Assembly: GCA_934370925.1 (NCBI GenBank)
Contig: CAKRNG010000008.1
Coordinates: 1 to 64,000 of the forward strand
Direction: 5' to 3'
Origin: an uncultured Lacticaseibacillus sp.
GTDB taxonomy: Bacteria > Bacillota > Bacilli > Lactobacillales > Lactobacillaceae
DNA length: 64,000 bases
Position 1 is the first letter of the stretch, and each line of letters begins with the position of its first letter. The notes beneath the pieces are model-generated. The model searched no databases and was not told the origin of the DNA. It worked only from the letters and a program-made list of their open reading frames with translations. This document shows, piece by piece, positions 8,537 to 16,464 of this stretch. The position numbers and the translations under genes are program-made.

Positions 8537-9604
8537 ATGCCAGATAAACGAAAAAGACAAATACGCGTGCCATCGAAGAATCAGTATCTCAGTTTCATTC
8601 TGAGTGCGATTCTCACAATCATGATTGTTCTCGGTGCGTACGGATTCCGAATGTACGCAGACGCAAAATCGTCGGTTGATAAGACGTACGTGCAACTGAA
8701 GAATAAATCAACGACGGATAAAAAGGTGAAGGCCACCAAGCCGATTTCCATTCTGCTCATTGGGACGGATACAGGATCGCTTGGGCGCACCGCAAAGCTG
8801 GGGAATGCGGACACGATTATGGTCGTGACGATTAACCCCAAGAAGAATAAGACGACAATGGTCAGCATTCCGCGTGATACATTTGCGAAGATTCAGGGTG
8901 GATCTTACAATTACGCGAAGATTAACTCGTCCTTCCTGGTTGGGGGAACGAATTGTACCGTTAAGACCGTTGAAAAGCTGCTGAACGTGCCAATTGACTA
9001 CTACGTTACGGTAAACATGGGGGGGTTGTCCCAGATTGTTGATGCCGTTGGTGGTGTGGACGTCGACGTGCCGTTCTCTTGGAGCGACACTGAACATGAT
9101 GGCGGGACCTTCACGAAGGGGACTGCACATCTGAACGGGAAGCGCGCCCTGCAGTTCGCCCGGATGCGCTACAAGGATCCAGATGGTGATTACGGACGTC
9201 AGCGGCGCCAGCAACAGGTTATTAGCGCCATTGTGAAGTCACTCTTATCGGCAAATACGTTAACGAATTACGAGTCCGTCCTGAAGACGCTTGATGGTAA
9301 CCTACAAATGAACCTCACATTCGATAATTTAGTTTCAATTGCGAATGGGTATCGTGATGCCGTCAAGAACTTCAAGAAGACCCAAATGAAAGAAATCGGT
9401 GCGTACATCGGAAAGGCTGCCTACCAGATTCCATCAACGGAAACGCTGCAGTCCATCAGTGATGAACTTAGAGCGCAACTCGGCCTAGAGAAGCAAACGT
9501 TAGACAATGACAATGTCACGCAGAACGCACTGAATGCGGCAAATGGCTTCAGTTGGTCCTCCGACATCGACCAAACCTACAGCGTCCTTTCTTCCGCTGA
9601 ATAG
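8537..9604 (+). CDS. LytR-CpsA-Psr (LCP) family protein
   Basis: A 355-aa membrane-anchored enzyme of the family that transfers wall teichoic acid or capsule precursors onto peptidoglycan. A basic N-terminus is followed by one membrane segment at about residues 16-36. The extracellular LCP domain starts at SILLIGTDTG and contains the conserved NADTIMVVTINP, VSIPRDTF and VGGVDVDVP motifs, ending with arginines in FARMRYKDPDGDYGRQRRQQ that bind the polyprenyl pyrophosphate. It begins with ATG after a short AAGG site. It is divergent from pepF and followed by a duplicated terminator region. Confidence 0.92.
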   Translation: MPDKRKRQIRVPSKNQYLSFILSAILTIMIVLGAYGFRMYADAKSSVDKTYVQLKNKSTTDKKVKATKPISILLIGTDTGSLGRTAKLGNADTIMVVTINPKKNKTTMVSIPRDTFAKIQGGSYNYAKINSSFLVGGTNCTVKTVEKLLNVPIDYYVTVNMGGLSQIVDAVGGVDVDVPFSWSDTEHDGGTFTKGTAHLNGKRALQFARMRYKDPDGDYGRQRRQQQVISAIVKSLLSANTLTNYESVLKTLDGNLQMNLTFDNLVSIANGYRDAVKNFKKTQMKEIGAYIGKAAYQIPSTETLQSISDELRAQLGLEKQTLDNDNVTQNALNAANGFSWSSDIDQTYSVLSSAE

Positions 9605-9765
9605 CGTCTGGGGGCGGGGTGTTCCCTCGCTATCGCATCGGGGGCGCTGGTGACATTTGTTTGGTGGCTACGGTTGATCGGCCCATTGCGGGTGCCCGCA
9701 ATGAGTGATGTAGATTGCCACGATGTCAGTCATGATGTTGCAAGGTCATAAATATAATCAAAACT

Positions 9766-10006
9766 ACGGACCTCGGCGTGTTTTCTCGCCGAGGTCTTGT
9801 GTCATGTTGGTGCTAGAGGATGTAAAAGGACCCGGTCACGCAATGAAGGTGAACGGGTCTTTTTGGATTTAACGGAGATGTCACATAAGGCCACAAATGT
9901 CACCAAAGCCACGGACCTCGGCGTGTTTTCTCGCCGAGGTCTTGTGTCATGTTGGTGCTAGAGGATGACAAAAAACCCGCTCAACCAATGAAGGTGAGCG
10001 GGTTTT
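9766..10006. repeat. Tandem terminator duplication
   Basis: A 57-bp sequence occurs twice, identical, at 9766-9822 and 9911-9967. Each copy holds the stem GACCTCGGCG/CGCCGAGGTC followed by CTTGTG. Each is followed by a second, diverged hairpin: GACCCGGTCAC with GTGAACGGGTC and TTTTT (9829-9864), and AAACCCGCTCA with TGAGCGGGTTT (9971-10006). The second pair is T/A-flanked on both sides. The array separates the convergent LCP and 3D-domain genes. Confidence 0.85.
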
Positions 10007-10009
10007 ACT

Positions 10010-10843
10010 TTACAGGACTTCGACGGTGGCGCTGAGGACACCGGCACTTGGAATCTGGTTGTTTGGCATTGCAACGTCAATCTGGTGACTGTTGCTTGCG
10101 GCGAAACTACCGGTATCGTTAACGGTCCGGTAAAGAACGGTCCCGTTAGACATGGAAATCTTGAGGCGTGTGCCACGTGGGAAGACGCTCAGGTTAGCGG
10201 CAACACCACTGTAACCCATGCTGGAGCCCAGTACGGCTGGGTCGTAGAACGTAATCTTGATGCCGCTGTAAGTACGGCTGCTGGAAGATGACGAACTGCT
10301 ACTTGAACTAGTGCTGGAAGAGGTGCTTGCACTAGAAGCAGAGGAAGATGTGGAAGCGCTGCTAGACTGGCTAGCGGCAGATGCCTTCGCCTTGGCTGCA
10401 GCGGCTGCTTCAGCTTTGGCCTTTGCTTCAGCCTTTGCCTTTGCAGCTGCTTCTTCCTTGGCTTTTGCTTCGGCAGCAGCTTTTGCTTTGGCCTTTGCTT
10501 CAGCTTCAGCCTTTGCCTTGGCTTTCGCCTTTGCTTCGGCCTCAAGAATGTTACGCGCTTCGTGGTACTTGTTGGTTCCTGGCGTAATCTTGATGGTTTC
10601 CTTCTTTTCAAGGGTTGAACCACTTTCAGCCGTGGTCTTCACGAGGCGAATGTGGTGCTTCTTCGCCGTGTTAGCCAGGCTGTTGTCCGTCTTTGCGGCG
10701 GCAACGTGGTGATCTGTGTCGGATTTTTCGTCAATCGCGTGTGCTGGTGTAGTGGCCTGAAATGCGATAGTACCGGTAACAACCGTAAGTGCTACGGCAA
10801 CCAGGCGCTTGATATTAGCTAATGTGATAATATTCACTCCCAA
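10010..10843 (-). CDS. Secreted 3D-domain cell-wall protein with Ala/Lys and Ser repeats
   Basis: Encodes about 277 aa. A signal peptide (LVAVALTVVTGTIAFQATTPAHA) is followed by a short globular part, then a low-complexity stretch of roughly 70 residues rich in Ala, Lys and Glu that could form a helical stalk, and then a run of Ser/Ala/Thr. The last 90 residues are a 3D (double-psi barrel, RlpA/MltA-like) domain with YSGVAANLSVFPRGT, TVNDTGSF and HQIDVAMPN, carrying the conserved aspartates. Such proteins remodel peptidoglycan. The start is uncertain: TTG at 10843 is used here, but GTG at 10837 is possible. A promoter and WalR-like box lie upstream. The repetitive stalk is prone to length variation. 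Confidence 0.85.
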   Translation of the reverse strand: MGVNIITLANIKRLVAVALTVVTGTIAFQATTPAHAIDEKSDTDHHVAAAKTDNSLANTAKKHHIRLVKTTAESGSTLEKKETIKITPGTNKYHEARNILEAEAKAKAKAKAEAEAKAKAKAAAEAKAKEEAAAKAKAEAKAKAEAAAAAKAKASAASQSSSASTSSSASSASTSSSTSSSSSSSSSSSRTYSGIKITFYDPAVLGSSMGYSGVAANLSVFPRGTRLKISMSNGTVLYRTVNDTGSFAASNSHQIDVAMPNNQIPSAGVLSATVEVL

Positions 10844-10881
10844 AGTTTGTATAAGCTAACTTGCTGCTTCAACAGTAATGA

Positions 10882-10909
10882 AGTATATGCGTTGGGTGTG
10901 TCGGTACAA
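10882..10909 (-). promoter_or_regulatory. Promoter of the 3D-domain gene
   Basis: On the minus strand TTGTAC (10904-10909) and TATACT (10882-10887) are 16 bases apart, about 40 bp before the coding sequence. Confidence 0.55.
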
Positions 10910-10948
10910 TACCAGCCTCTTTACAAAAACTCGTGAAATTCGTCATTT

Positions 10949-10965
10949 TGTAACACTACTGTAAT
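10949..10965 (+). promoter_or_regulatory. WalR (YycF)-like binding box
   Basis: TGTAAC-ACTAC-TGTAAT exactly fits the published WalR consensus of two TGTWAH hexamers spaced by 5 bases. It lies about 40 bp upstream of the -35 element of the 3D-domain cell-wall gene, the kind of target WalKR controls. The repeat reads on the strand opposite to the gene. Confidence 0.55.
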
Positions 10966-11329
10966 CATTACAGACGTGTTTCGTTTTGTTACGAGTGCAA
11001 CCGTTTTCTGTGGGGTTAGTAACCTAAATGTCCGCAAAAGACGCAAAAAAGTGCCACTTTGACGCAAAAAAGGCGCTGATTTTGGGTAGCACCGCAAATA
11101 ATTAAGGGAGCTGGCGTTATTTTTGGTTATGAAAACATGTTTGTAACAAAAAAATTTGCCTGTCACAGAAAAAAGTTTGGCATTTTGACTTTAAATGTCG
11201 GGAGAATTTTTTGGATACGATGACCAGGTACCTTTTTTATTACTGAACGGACAAATAATGAACAAGTCACGGTGAATCTCTTCTATGATAGAATGAACCT
11301 AGATTCTAAGCCCGTGGAAAGGTGAGATT
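10966..11329. other. Spacer without a recognised gene
   Basis: AT-rich spacer between the divergent 3D-domain and glycosyltransferase genes. I see no convincing RNA gene or repeat. A TATGAT hexamer near 11284 may be the -10 of the glycosyltransferase gene, but no good -35 is present. Short reading frames here look random. Confidence 0.4.
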
Positions 11330-12114
11330 ATGCAGCCACTCGTGAGTGTCATTATTCCCGTGTATAATAATGCGGCGTATTTAAACCAATGCTTAGCCAG
11401 CGTGGTGGATCAGACCTACCAAAATTTGCAGATTATTCTGGTAGATGACGCCTCGGGGGATGAGTCAGCCCTAATTCTTCGCGCCTTTGCTGAAGTGGAT
11501 ACGCGGATTCACGTCGAGACACATGCAACAAATCAGGGCGTTTCGGCCGCGCGCAATACGGCGTTGCAGCTCGTTCGCGGTGATTATGTGATTTTCGTTG
11601 ATGCGGATGATTGGGTAGAGCCGAATTATGTGCGCCATCTGGTCACGAAGATGGTGACGGAAGGATATGATCTGGTTGTTAATCCATTTATCACGGAGCG
11701 CGAGGTGACGCGGGTGCCAGCAGACCGGTATTGTGTCGCGCGTGAGTTAACGCAGACACAGTTTCTGGATGGCGTCAGGAGTCAAGTGGGGCAAATTCGT
11801 GGCTATCTTTGGAAAAAATTTATCGTGCCGACTTGATTCGAGCGCATCATCTCCAGTTCGACCCAGATGTGACCATGATGGAGGATGAACTCTTTACAGT
11901 TGAGTATGCGGTGCGTGGGGAACGGTTCTATTATGGGGGCCAACCCGATTACCATTACATCGTACACGAGGGGTCAGCGACAACGGGTGAATCGCCAGTT
12001 GTGTTGTTACCGCAGCAGTTATTGTCGCGACACCGTGTGAACCGAATTATTGCAAGCATTAGCAATGCACGTGGGCTACACATCAAGAACCACGAAATAA
12101 CGGAGGAAAGTTAA
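11330..12114 (+). pseudogene. Family 2 glycosyltransferase, frameshifted
   Basis: The first frame (11330-11836) gives an intact GT2 N-terminus: VSVIIPVYNNAAYL, the nucleotide-binding VDDASGDES and the catalytic-region DADDW. It then runs into a stop shortly after RGYLWKKF. The -1 frame continues the expected protein (IYRADLIRAHHL to EES) up to 12114. The junction lies at an A6 run at 11813-11818, where one extra A would restore a protein of about 260 aa. This could be a pseudogene, a phase-variable gene, programmed -1 slippage or a sequencing error. The gene abuts the DUF975 gene, whose ribosome site lies inside its last codons. Confidence 0.75.
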
Positions 12115-12867
12115 ATGAATGAAGAAAACTTCTATTATATGAGTCGTGCCGAAATGAAGTCACTGGCACGTGACCGGTTGAAACAGCCAGGTGTTTGGTT
12201 GAAATTTGCACTAGCTGCATTGATTCCAGGACTGGTGGCGGTGATCACGACATACCTGACCATGCGGGCAACAAGTGCGATTGGGGATACAACGTCGCTC
12301 ACCACGTACATGGTAAACCTCAGTCAACAAATGCAGGATTCTTACAAGCAGGATGTGTTGTCAAACCTCATCTTGATTTTCTTCACGACGGGCATTTCGT
12401 TTACGGCGCTGGATTTGGTTCGTGACCGTGCGCACAAGGTGACGTTGGGTGGAATTCTACTGCGGTGCTTCAACAGCCGGTACTTCTGGTCCGTGCTGGG
12501 TGTCGATATTCTGGTGTATGTTGCCGTGCAGATTGGGACCGTTTTTTTGATTATCCCGGGTATCTTGTTGAGTTACGGGTTGGCGATGGCGTACTTTGTC
12601 CTCTACGATGCACGTGAACATGGTGATCAGCGTGACCTGTTCAACGTGTTGGCGGAATCATACCGCATGATGCGCGGCCACAAGTTTGACCTGTTTGTTT
12701 TGCACCTGAGCTTCATCGGCTGGTCGCTTCTGGTGGTTGTCACGGCGGGGCTCGCGTACTTCTGGGTTTACCCGTACATGCAACTGACGACAGCGGCCTT
12801 CTATGAACAAGTTCGTGTACAGTACAATAAGACGCGTGTCGATACGCAGGATGACGGGCAACTTTAG
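12115..12867 (+). CDS. DUF975 family membrane protein
   Basis: A 250-aa polytopic membrane protein with about six hydrophobic segments. It starts with the family-typical soluble N-terminus (YMSRAEMKSLARDRLKQP) and carries the conserved MMRGHKFDLFVLHLSF block near residue 183. The ATG directly follows the stop of the glycosyltransferase gene, with a GGAGG site inside it. DUF975 proteins are common in lactobacilli and have no established function. The next gene is a divergent paralogue, so the pair may form a heteromeric complex. Confidence 0.85.
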   Translation: MNEENFYYMSRAEMKSLARDRLKQPGVWLKFALAALIPGLVAVITTYLTMRATSAIGDTTSLTTYMVNLSQQMQDSYKQDVLSNLILIFFTTGISFTALDLVRDRAHKVTLGGILLRCFNSRYFWSVLGVDILVYVAVQIGTVFLIIPGILLSYGLAMAYFVLYDAREHGDQRDLFNVLAESYRMMRGHKFDLFVLHLSFIGWSLLVVVTAGLAYFWVYPYMQLTTAAFYEQVRVQYNKTRVDTQDDGQL

Positions 12868-12897
12868 ACCTAATTTATAGTAGAAAACGAGAAGGGG

Positions 12898-13752
12898 GTG
12901 TGCACCATCGCACGAAAGAAACGCGAATTCGGGGATTTTGATGATACTTTCAAGCCGCGCCGTCAGCTCAAACGGATTGCGTGGGCGCGGAATCGGGAGC
13001 CCCACATCTATTGGCGGATGGTGCTTCTCGGATTATTGCCCATTCTCATTCAGATGACGTTTGGGGGACTCGCAGTGGCAGCCGGGATTGCCTCAGGATT
13101 CAGTACACACCACCTGGAACAAGCCTTTAAGTTGACACTAGAATACAATGACCGTTTATTGTGGACTGTGCTTTCTGGATATGTGAGCGGGGTTTTTAGC
13201 CAAATATCAATTTATACCGCGCTGGTGGTGGTGCGAAAAACGCATACGAAGGTGGATGTAGCGCAAACCGTGGTTCATCACCTCAGTTGGCGCTTTGTGC
13301 TGAGTTTCATTGCCATTAATACCGTGATGTCGCTGGTGTTAACGTCAAGTTTTATCGCGGGCGTCATTTTCGTGATTGTGGGTGTCATTGTGTTTGGGCA
13401 CATCGTTTGGCTGGGAATACTGCTTGTGACGATTGCGGTCGTTCTGATGCTATTTTTGCCAATTTGGGTGAGCCTGGGCTGGTCACAGACGCCATTCCTA
13501 ATTAAGGAACGCATCGATGAAGATGATACGCAGGGATTGTTCAATGTGCTGAAAGATTCTTGGCGGATGATGCGTGGATTCAAGTTTGATTTGTTTGTGG
13601 TATACCTTTCGCTGTTTTGGTGGTACGTCTTGATTATCCTGACGTTTGGTATTGCGTGGATTTTCCTCAATCCCTACGTCAATCTCCTCCGTGCCGCGTT
13701 CCACGAGAATGTCCGGCGATTCGCGAAGCAGCGTCAGGCAGTCGGGTTATAA
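12898..13752 (+). CDS. DUF975 family membrane protein, second paralogue
   Basis: About 284 aa with a longer basic, soluble N-terminus (FGDFDDTFKPRRQLKRIAW) and six or so membrane segments. It shares the MMRGFKFDLFVVYLSLFWW block with the upstream paralogue. The start is unsure: GTG at 12898 touches the GGGGG ribosome site with no spacing, so a non-standard codon a few triplets later (for example ATC at 12907) may be used. It is 30 bp downstream of its paralogue and followed by a strong terminator, so the two probably share a transcript. Confidence 0.8.
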   Translation: MCTIARKKREFGDFDDTFKPRRQLKRIAWARNREPHIYWRMVLLGLLPILIQMTFGGLAVAAGIASGFSTHHLEQAFKLTLEYNDRLLWTVLSGYVSGVFSQISIYTALVVVRKTHTKVDVAQTVVHHLSWRFVLSFIAINTVMSLVLTSSFIAGVIFVIVGVIVFGHIVWLGILLVTIAVVLMLFLPIWVSLGWSQTPFLIKERIDEDDTQGLFNVLKDSWRMMRGFKFDLFVVYLSLFWWYVLIILTFGIAWIFLNPYVNLLRAAFHENVRRFAKQRQAVGL

Positions 13753-13779
13753 CAAAAAATCAGGGTTACTGGTGTCGCA

Positions 13780-13821
13780 CCCCGTCATTTCCGCAAAATG
13801 GGAAATGACGGGGCGTTTTTT
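13780..13821 (+). terminator. Intrinsic terminator after the DUF975 pair
   Basis: A 13-bp stem, CCCCGTCATTTCC with GGAAATGACGGGG, followed by CGTTTTTT. Confidence 0.88.
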
Positions 13822-13931
13822 GATTTGCAATGACAATTGACTGTAGGGCTGAAACAAATGTAATTGTTTGTTTAAGAAAAGTGGCACTCGTTTTTATTTT
13901 GGTCTATTATGAACGAGTTAATATTTAATTC

Positions 13932-14029
13932 GGCAACCTGAGTAGGTTTAAAGAGGTTGCCATTTCGTGTGTACATAAGTGGTACACAGCATGATTAAAC
14001 GTGAGGGTGTGGTCTCGACCGAACACCTC
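13932..14029 (+). promoter_or_regulatory. Structured leader upstream of dsdA
   Basis: Three consecutive small stems precede dsdA: GGCAACC with GGTTGCC (13932-13961), GTGTAC with GTACAC (13969-13987), and GAGGGTGT with ACACCTC (14003-14029), ending 20 bp before the start codon. There is no T-box motif and no terminator. A TATTAT hexamer at 13905-13910 may be the -10, but its -35 is poor. Confidence 0.35.
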
Positions 14030-14049
14030 GACCATTAGGAGGAACAATT

Positions 14050-15351
14050 ATGGATGTCGCAGAACTGACTGCAAAGTATCCAGTGGTAAAGGATTTAGCC
14101 GCACAGAAGGAAACCCTGTGGCTCAACCCGGATTACGGCAAGGCCGATGATCTGGAATTGACGAAGGCGGATCTCTTTGACGCCGCTGCCCGCTTTGAAC
14201 GGTTCGGTCCCTACATGGCGGTCGCCTTTCCAGAAACGGCCGCAACGAACGGAATTCTTGAATCACCACTACGGCGATTGAACGCCATGCAGGTAGATGT
14301 GACGGCGCGTGAAGGGTATGAATTGCCTGGGGCCCTTTACCTGAAGGCGGACAACGAACTTCCTATTTCAGGCTCCATTAAGTCACGCGGGGGAATCTAC
14401 GAAGTCCTCAAGATTGCAGAACAAGTTGCGATTGACCACAAAATGTTGGTGTACGGCGACAACTACGCCAAGTTGAATGACCCTGAATTCAAGGAACTTT
14501 TCAGCCATTACGGAATTGCGGTGGGCTCCACGGGGAATCTTGGGTTGTCTATCGGAATTGTGGCTGCAAAGCTTGGCTTCAATACCACCGTGCACATGTC
14601 CATGGACGCAAAGAAGTGGAAGAAAGACACGTTGCGCAGTGTGGGCGTGAACGTCATCGAATACGATGGGAGCTTCACGAAGGCCATCACCACGGGACGT
14701 GAAATGGCAGCCAAGGACCCAACCGTGTTTTTCATTGATGATGAAGGCAGCAAGGACTTGTTCTTGGGTTACGGTGTGGCCGCTATTCGCCTGCAGAAGC
14801 AGTTGCGTGACCAGAATATCTCGGTTGATGAAGACCACCCCCTGTTTGTTTATCTACCAGCAGGGGTCGGAGGCTCACCAGGTGGGACGACGTTTGGCCT
14901 CAAGCAAATTCTTGGCGAACACGTTCACGCGATTTTTGCGGAACCAACGCACGTCCCATCCGTCGTGCTCGGTATGGCAACGGGGATGAACGATGGCATT
15001 TCCGTTTACGATATCGGCCTGGATGGATTGACGGAAGCGGATGGTCTGGCAGTTGGTCGGCCATCCCGTTTGGCGGGTCGCGTTCTGAAGACGCTCCTCA
15101 TGGGAATTGCGACGTTCGACGACGACCGCGTGTTGGCGTATACAGCAGAAATGATGGATACAGAACACATGAACCTCGAACCATCCGCAACGGCGGGCTT
15201 TGCGGCATTGCGGCAGGCTCAGCCAACGTTGACGGAACACTTCAACATGGCAAACGCGACGCACATTGTGTGGGCAACGGGCGGCATGCTGGTGCCACAG
15301 TACGAACACGAACGAAACTACAAACTCGGAAAAGCCTTGCTGAACAAGTAG
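14050..15351 (+). CDS. dsdA: D-serine dehydratase (D-serine ammonia-lyase)
   Basis: A 433-aa PLP enzyme that converts D-serine to pyruvate and ammonia in the cytosol. The PLP lysine is K111 in ELPISGSIKSRGGIYEV. The phosphate-binding loop GSTGNLGLSIG is near 158 and a second Gly-rich loop, AGVGGSPGG, near 275. The blocks EYDGSFTKAI, FAEPTHVPS and ADGLAVGRPS are diagnostic for DsdA rather than threonine synthase or threonine dehydratase. The start has AGGAGG 8 bases upstream. It stands alone. In lactobacilli such an enzyme could protect cell-wall synthesis from D-serine or use it as a carbon source; that role is inference. Confidence 0.93.
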   Translation: MDVAELTAKYPVVKDLAAQKETLWLNPDYGKADDLELTKADLFDAAARFERFGPYMAVAFPETAATNGILESPLRRLNAMQVDVTAREGYELPGALYLKADNELPISGSIKSRGGIYEVLKIAEQVAIDHKMLVYGDNYAKLNDPEFKELFSHYGIAVGSTGNLGLSIGIVAAKLGFNTTVHMSMDAKKWKKDTLRSVGVNVIEYDGSFTKAITTGREMAAKDPTVFFIDDEGSKDLFLGYGVAAIRLQKQLRDQNISVDEDHPLFVYLPAGVGGSPGGTTFGLKQILGEHVHAIFAEPTHVPSVVLGMATGMNDGISVYDIGLDGLTEADGLAVGRPSRLAGRVLKTLLMGIATFDDDRVLAYTAEMMDTEHMNLEPSATAGFAALRQAQPTLTEHFNMANATHIVWATGGMLVPQYEHERNYKLGKALLNK

Positions 15352-15353
15352 GG

Positions 15354-15636
15354 GTCGCTGGGCGTGTTTGGGGTTGCGTCGACCTGCGTTCCGGGCTTAC
15401 GGGTGCCGGAACGTGGTGCGGCCGGCACTAGCGATGTCCAGAGCTCTAGGCGGTAAACCGCTAAGAGCTTCTGGCTCCAGCCGCTAACGCGTCTTCCGCC
15501 TGAATTTTGAGCCTCTTGTCGCTTCGCTCCTGCGAGTCTCAAAATCCGCCGGCCTGACCGAAACCCAGTCAGGCTCCCACCACTTGGCACCCCCGCCCTC
15601 CACTCCGGTCGACACAACCCCAAACACTGTGCGCTA
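15354..15636. repeat. Family E branched palindrome, copy E1
   Basis: About 283 bp starting 3 bp after the dsdA stop. The outer arms TTTGGGGTTGCGTCGACC and GGTCGACACAACCCCAAA pair with one mismatch. The block TTCCGGGCTTACGGGTGCCG is shared with E2-E4. Internal stems include GAATTTTGAG with CTCAAAATC and CCTGAC with GTCAGG. A hairpin tip (CGGTAAACCG) shared with family B is present here but absent from E2. Confidence 0.8.
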
Positions 15637-15684
15637 TGGTGGATGAGGGCACCTGAGTAACGTTTGAGTTTAACGATAGAAGAC

Positions 15685-15806
15685 TAAATGCGACACAGAA
15701 AGGCATCAGTTCCGGAGAAAAACGCTCCGAAACTGATGCCTTTTAGTCTGCCGTTGATCACGTCCGGTCATTAGCGCGCAGTCGCTAATGACGAGTGTCG
15801 CATTTA
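15685..15806 (+). repeat. Family C hairpin repeat, copy C2
   Basis: The best-preserved long copy: perfect 12-bp terminal inverted repeats TAAATGCGACAC/GTGTCGCATTTA enclose the GCATCAGTTCCGGAG hairpin with its T-run, and a TCATTAGCG/CGCTAATGA stem. It forms a tandem pair with C3. Confidence 0.85.
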
Positions 15807-15860
15807 CCTCCAAATGAAAAGAAGAAATGGTGCGCAGATGTAGACATGAATATAGAAACC

Positions 15861-15983
15861 TAAGTACGACACAGAAAGTCACCAGTTCCGGAGAAAAGTG
15901 CTCCGGAACTGATGCCTTTTTAGTCTACTGTTGATCACGTTTGGTCATTAGCGCACAGTTGCTAATGACAAGTGTCGCATTTA
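15861..15983 (+). repeat. Family C hairpin repeat, copy C3
   Basis: The second copy of the tandem pair, in the same orientation as C2. The left end is slightly decayed (TAAGTACGACAC) and the right end is intact. The main hairpin has several changes from C2. Confidence 0.83.
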
Positions 15984-16020
15984 CCTCCAAATGAAAAGAA
16001 GAAATATTGCGCAAATGTAG

Positions 16021-16396
16021 GCAGTCGGCGGGGGGAGTTCGGCGGAAGGTTGAATGTGCGGAAGTGGTGTCGGTATCTTGTGGGTGCGCCATAAGTCCAA
16101 GGCACACGAACATTACATCCAGTCGCGCGCCAGAAGACTGTCCCCTAACATACAAGACAGGCCCGGTAGAAATCCTAAGTTCGGGATTTCCACCGGGTCT
16201 ACCTTGTATACCGGGGCCAAACCGTCTTCTGGCGCAGCCTCTAGATACGAGCCGACTTTGAGACTGACAGGCGGGCTTCCTGGCAGGCTCAAAGCGAGGT
16301 GGAATAACTTTGGCCCGGGCTTGGCCGAAGTTATGGAACCGTGCCCCACCACTGGAGACACATTCAACCTGGAGCTGAACTTCCCCCGCCGACTGC
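16021..16396 (-). repeat. Family B palindrome B2, split by an A element
   Basis: A B element in reverse orientation with outer arms at 16021-16040 and 16377-16396 (one mismatch in 20 bp) whose sequence is unique to this copy. The inner paired block, the AACTTCGGCC hairpin and the CTTTGAGCCTG hairpin are recognisable. The third hairpin is interrupted at its tip by a full-length family A element (16081-16240), leaving GGTATCTTG on one side and CTAGATAC on the other. Confidence 0.83.
16081..16240 (+). repeat. Family A repeat with tail, copy A2 (inside B2)
   Basis: A full-length A unit: a 40-bp tail (TGCGCCATAAGTCC to TTACATCC) followed by the CGCCAGAAGACTG palindrome with inner stem GGCCCGGTAGAAATCC and its partner. 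It is nested in the third hairpin of B2. Confidence 0.85.
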
Positions 16397-16426
16397 CGGC
16401 ATGCCACTTTTTCATCGTGAGCATGG

Positions 16427-16432
16427 TATAAT
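16427..16432 (+). promoter_or_regulatory. -10 element of the deo operon
   Basis: A consensus TATAAT 33 bp upstream of deoC. The -35 region is weak (T-rich, around 16404-16409). Transcription would start near 16439, inside the adjacent cre-like site. Confidence 0.55.
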
Positions 16433-16445
16433 GGTAACGATTACA
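16432..16445 (+). promoter_or_regulatory. cre-like CcpA site of the deo operon
   Basis: TGGTAACGATTACA matches 12 of 14 positions of the TGTAANCGNTTACA-type cre consensus and is nearly palindromic. It overlaps the transcription start, a repressing position, which fits catabolite repression of deoxynucleoside use. A deo-specific repressor could also bind it. Confidence 0.5.
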
Positions 16446-16464
16446 ATTAAGCCTAGGAGGAACC

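Noticed and set aside
10311..10712. Long Ala/Leu-rich open frame on the plus strand opposite the 3D-domain gene
   Set aside because: It is the mirror of the repetitive Ala/Lys/Ser codons of the minus-strand gene and has no ribosome site.
10921..11166. 81-aa minus-strand frame upstream of the 3D-domain gene
   Set aside because: It has no ribosome site, covers the WalR-like box and promoter spacer, and its composition looks random.
11813..11819. Firm call of programmed -1 frameshifting in the glycosyltransferase
   Set aside because: The A6 run could slip, but I see no downstream stimulatory hairpin or internal Shine-Dalgarno at proper spacing, so a mutation or tract variation is equally likely.
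13882..13911. TGGCAC upstream of dsdA as a sigma-54 promoter
   Set aside because: The required TTGCA-type -12 element is absent at the right spacing. A normal -10 (TATTAT) is nearby.
14050..15351. Reading the 433-aa PLP enzyme as threonine synthase
   Set aside because: The motifs around the PLP lysine (ELPISGSIKSRGG) and FAEPTHVPS are those of DsdA.
15318..16431. Several open frames of 80-160 codons across the E1/C/B2/A2 repeats
   Set aside because: They run through palindromes on both strands, lack ribosome sites, and the same peptides recur wherever the repeats occur.
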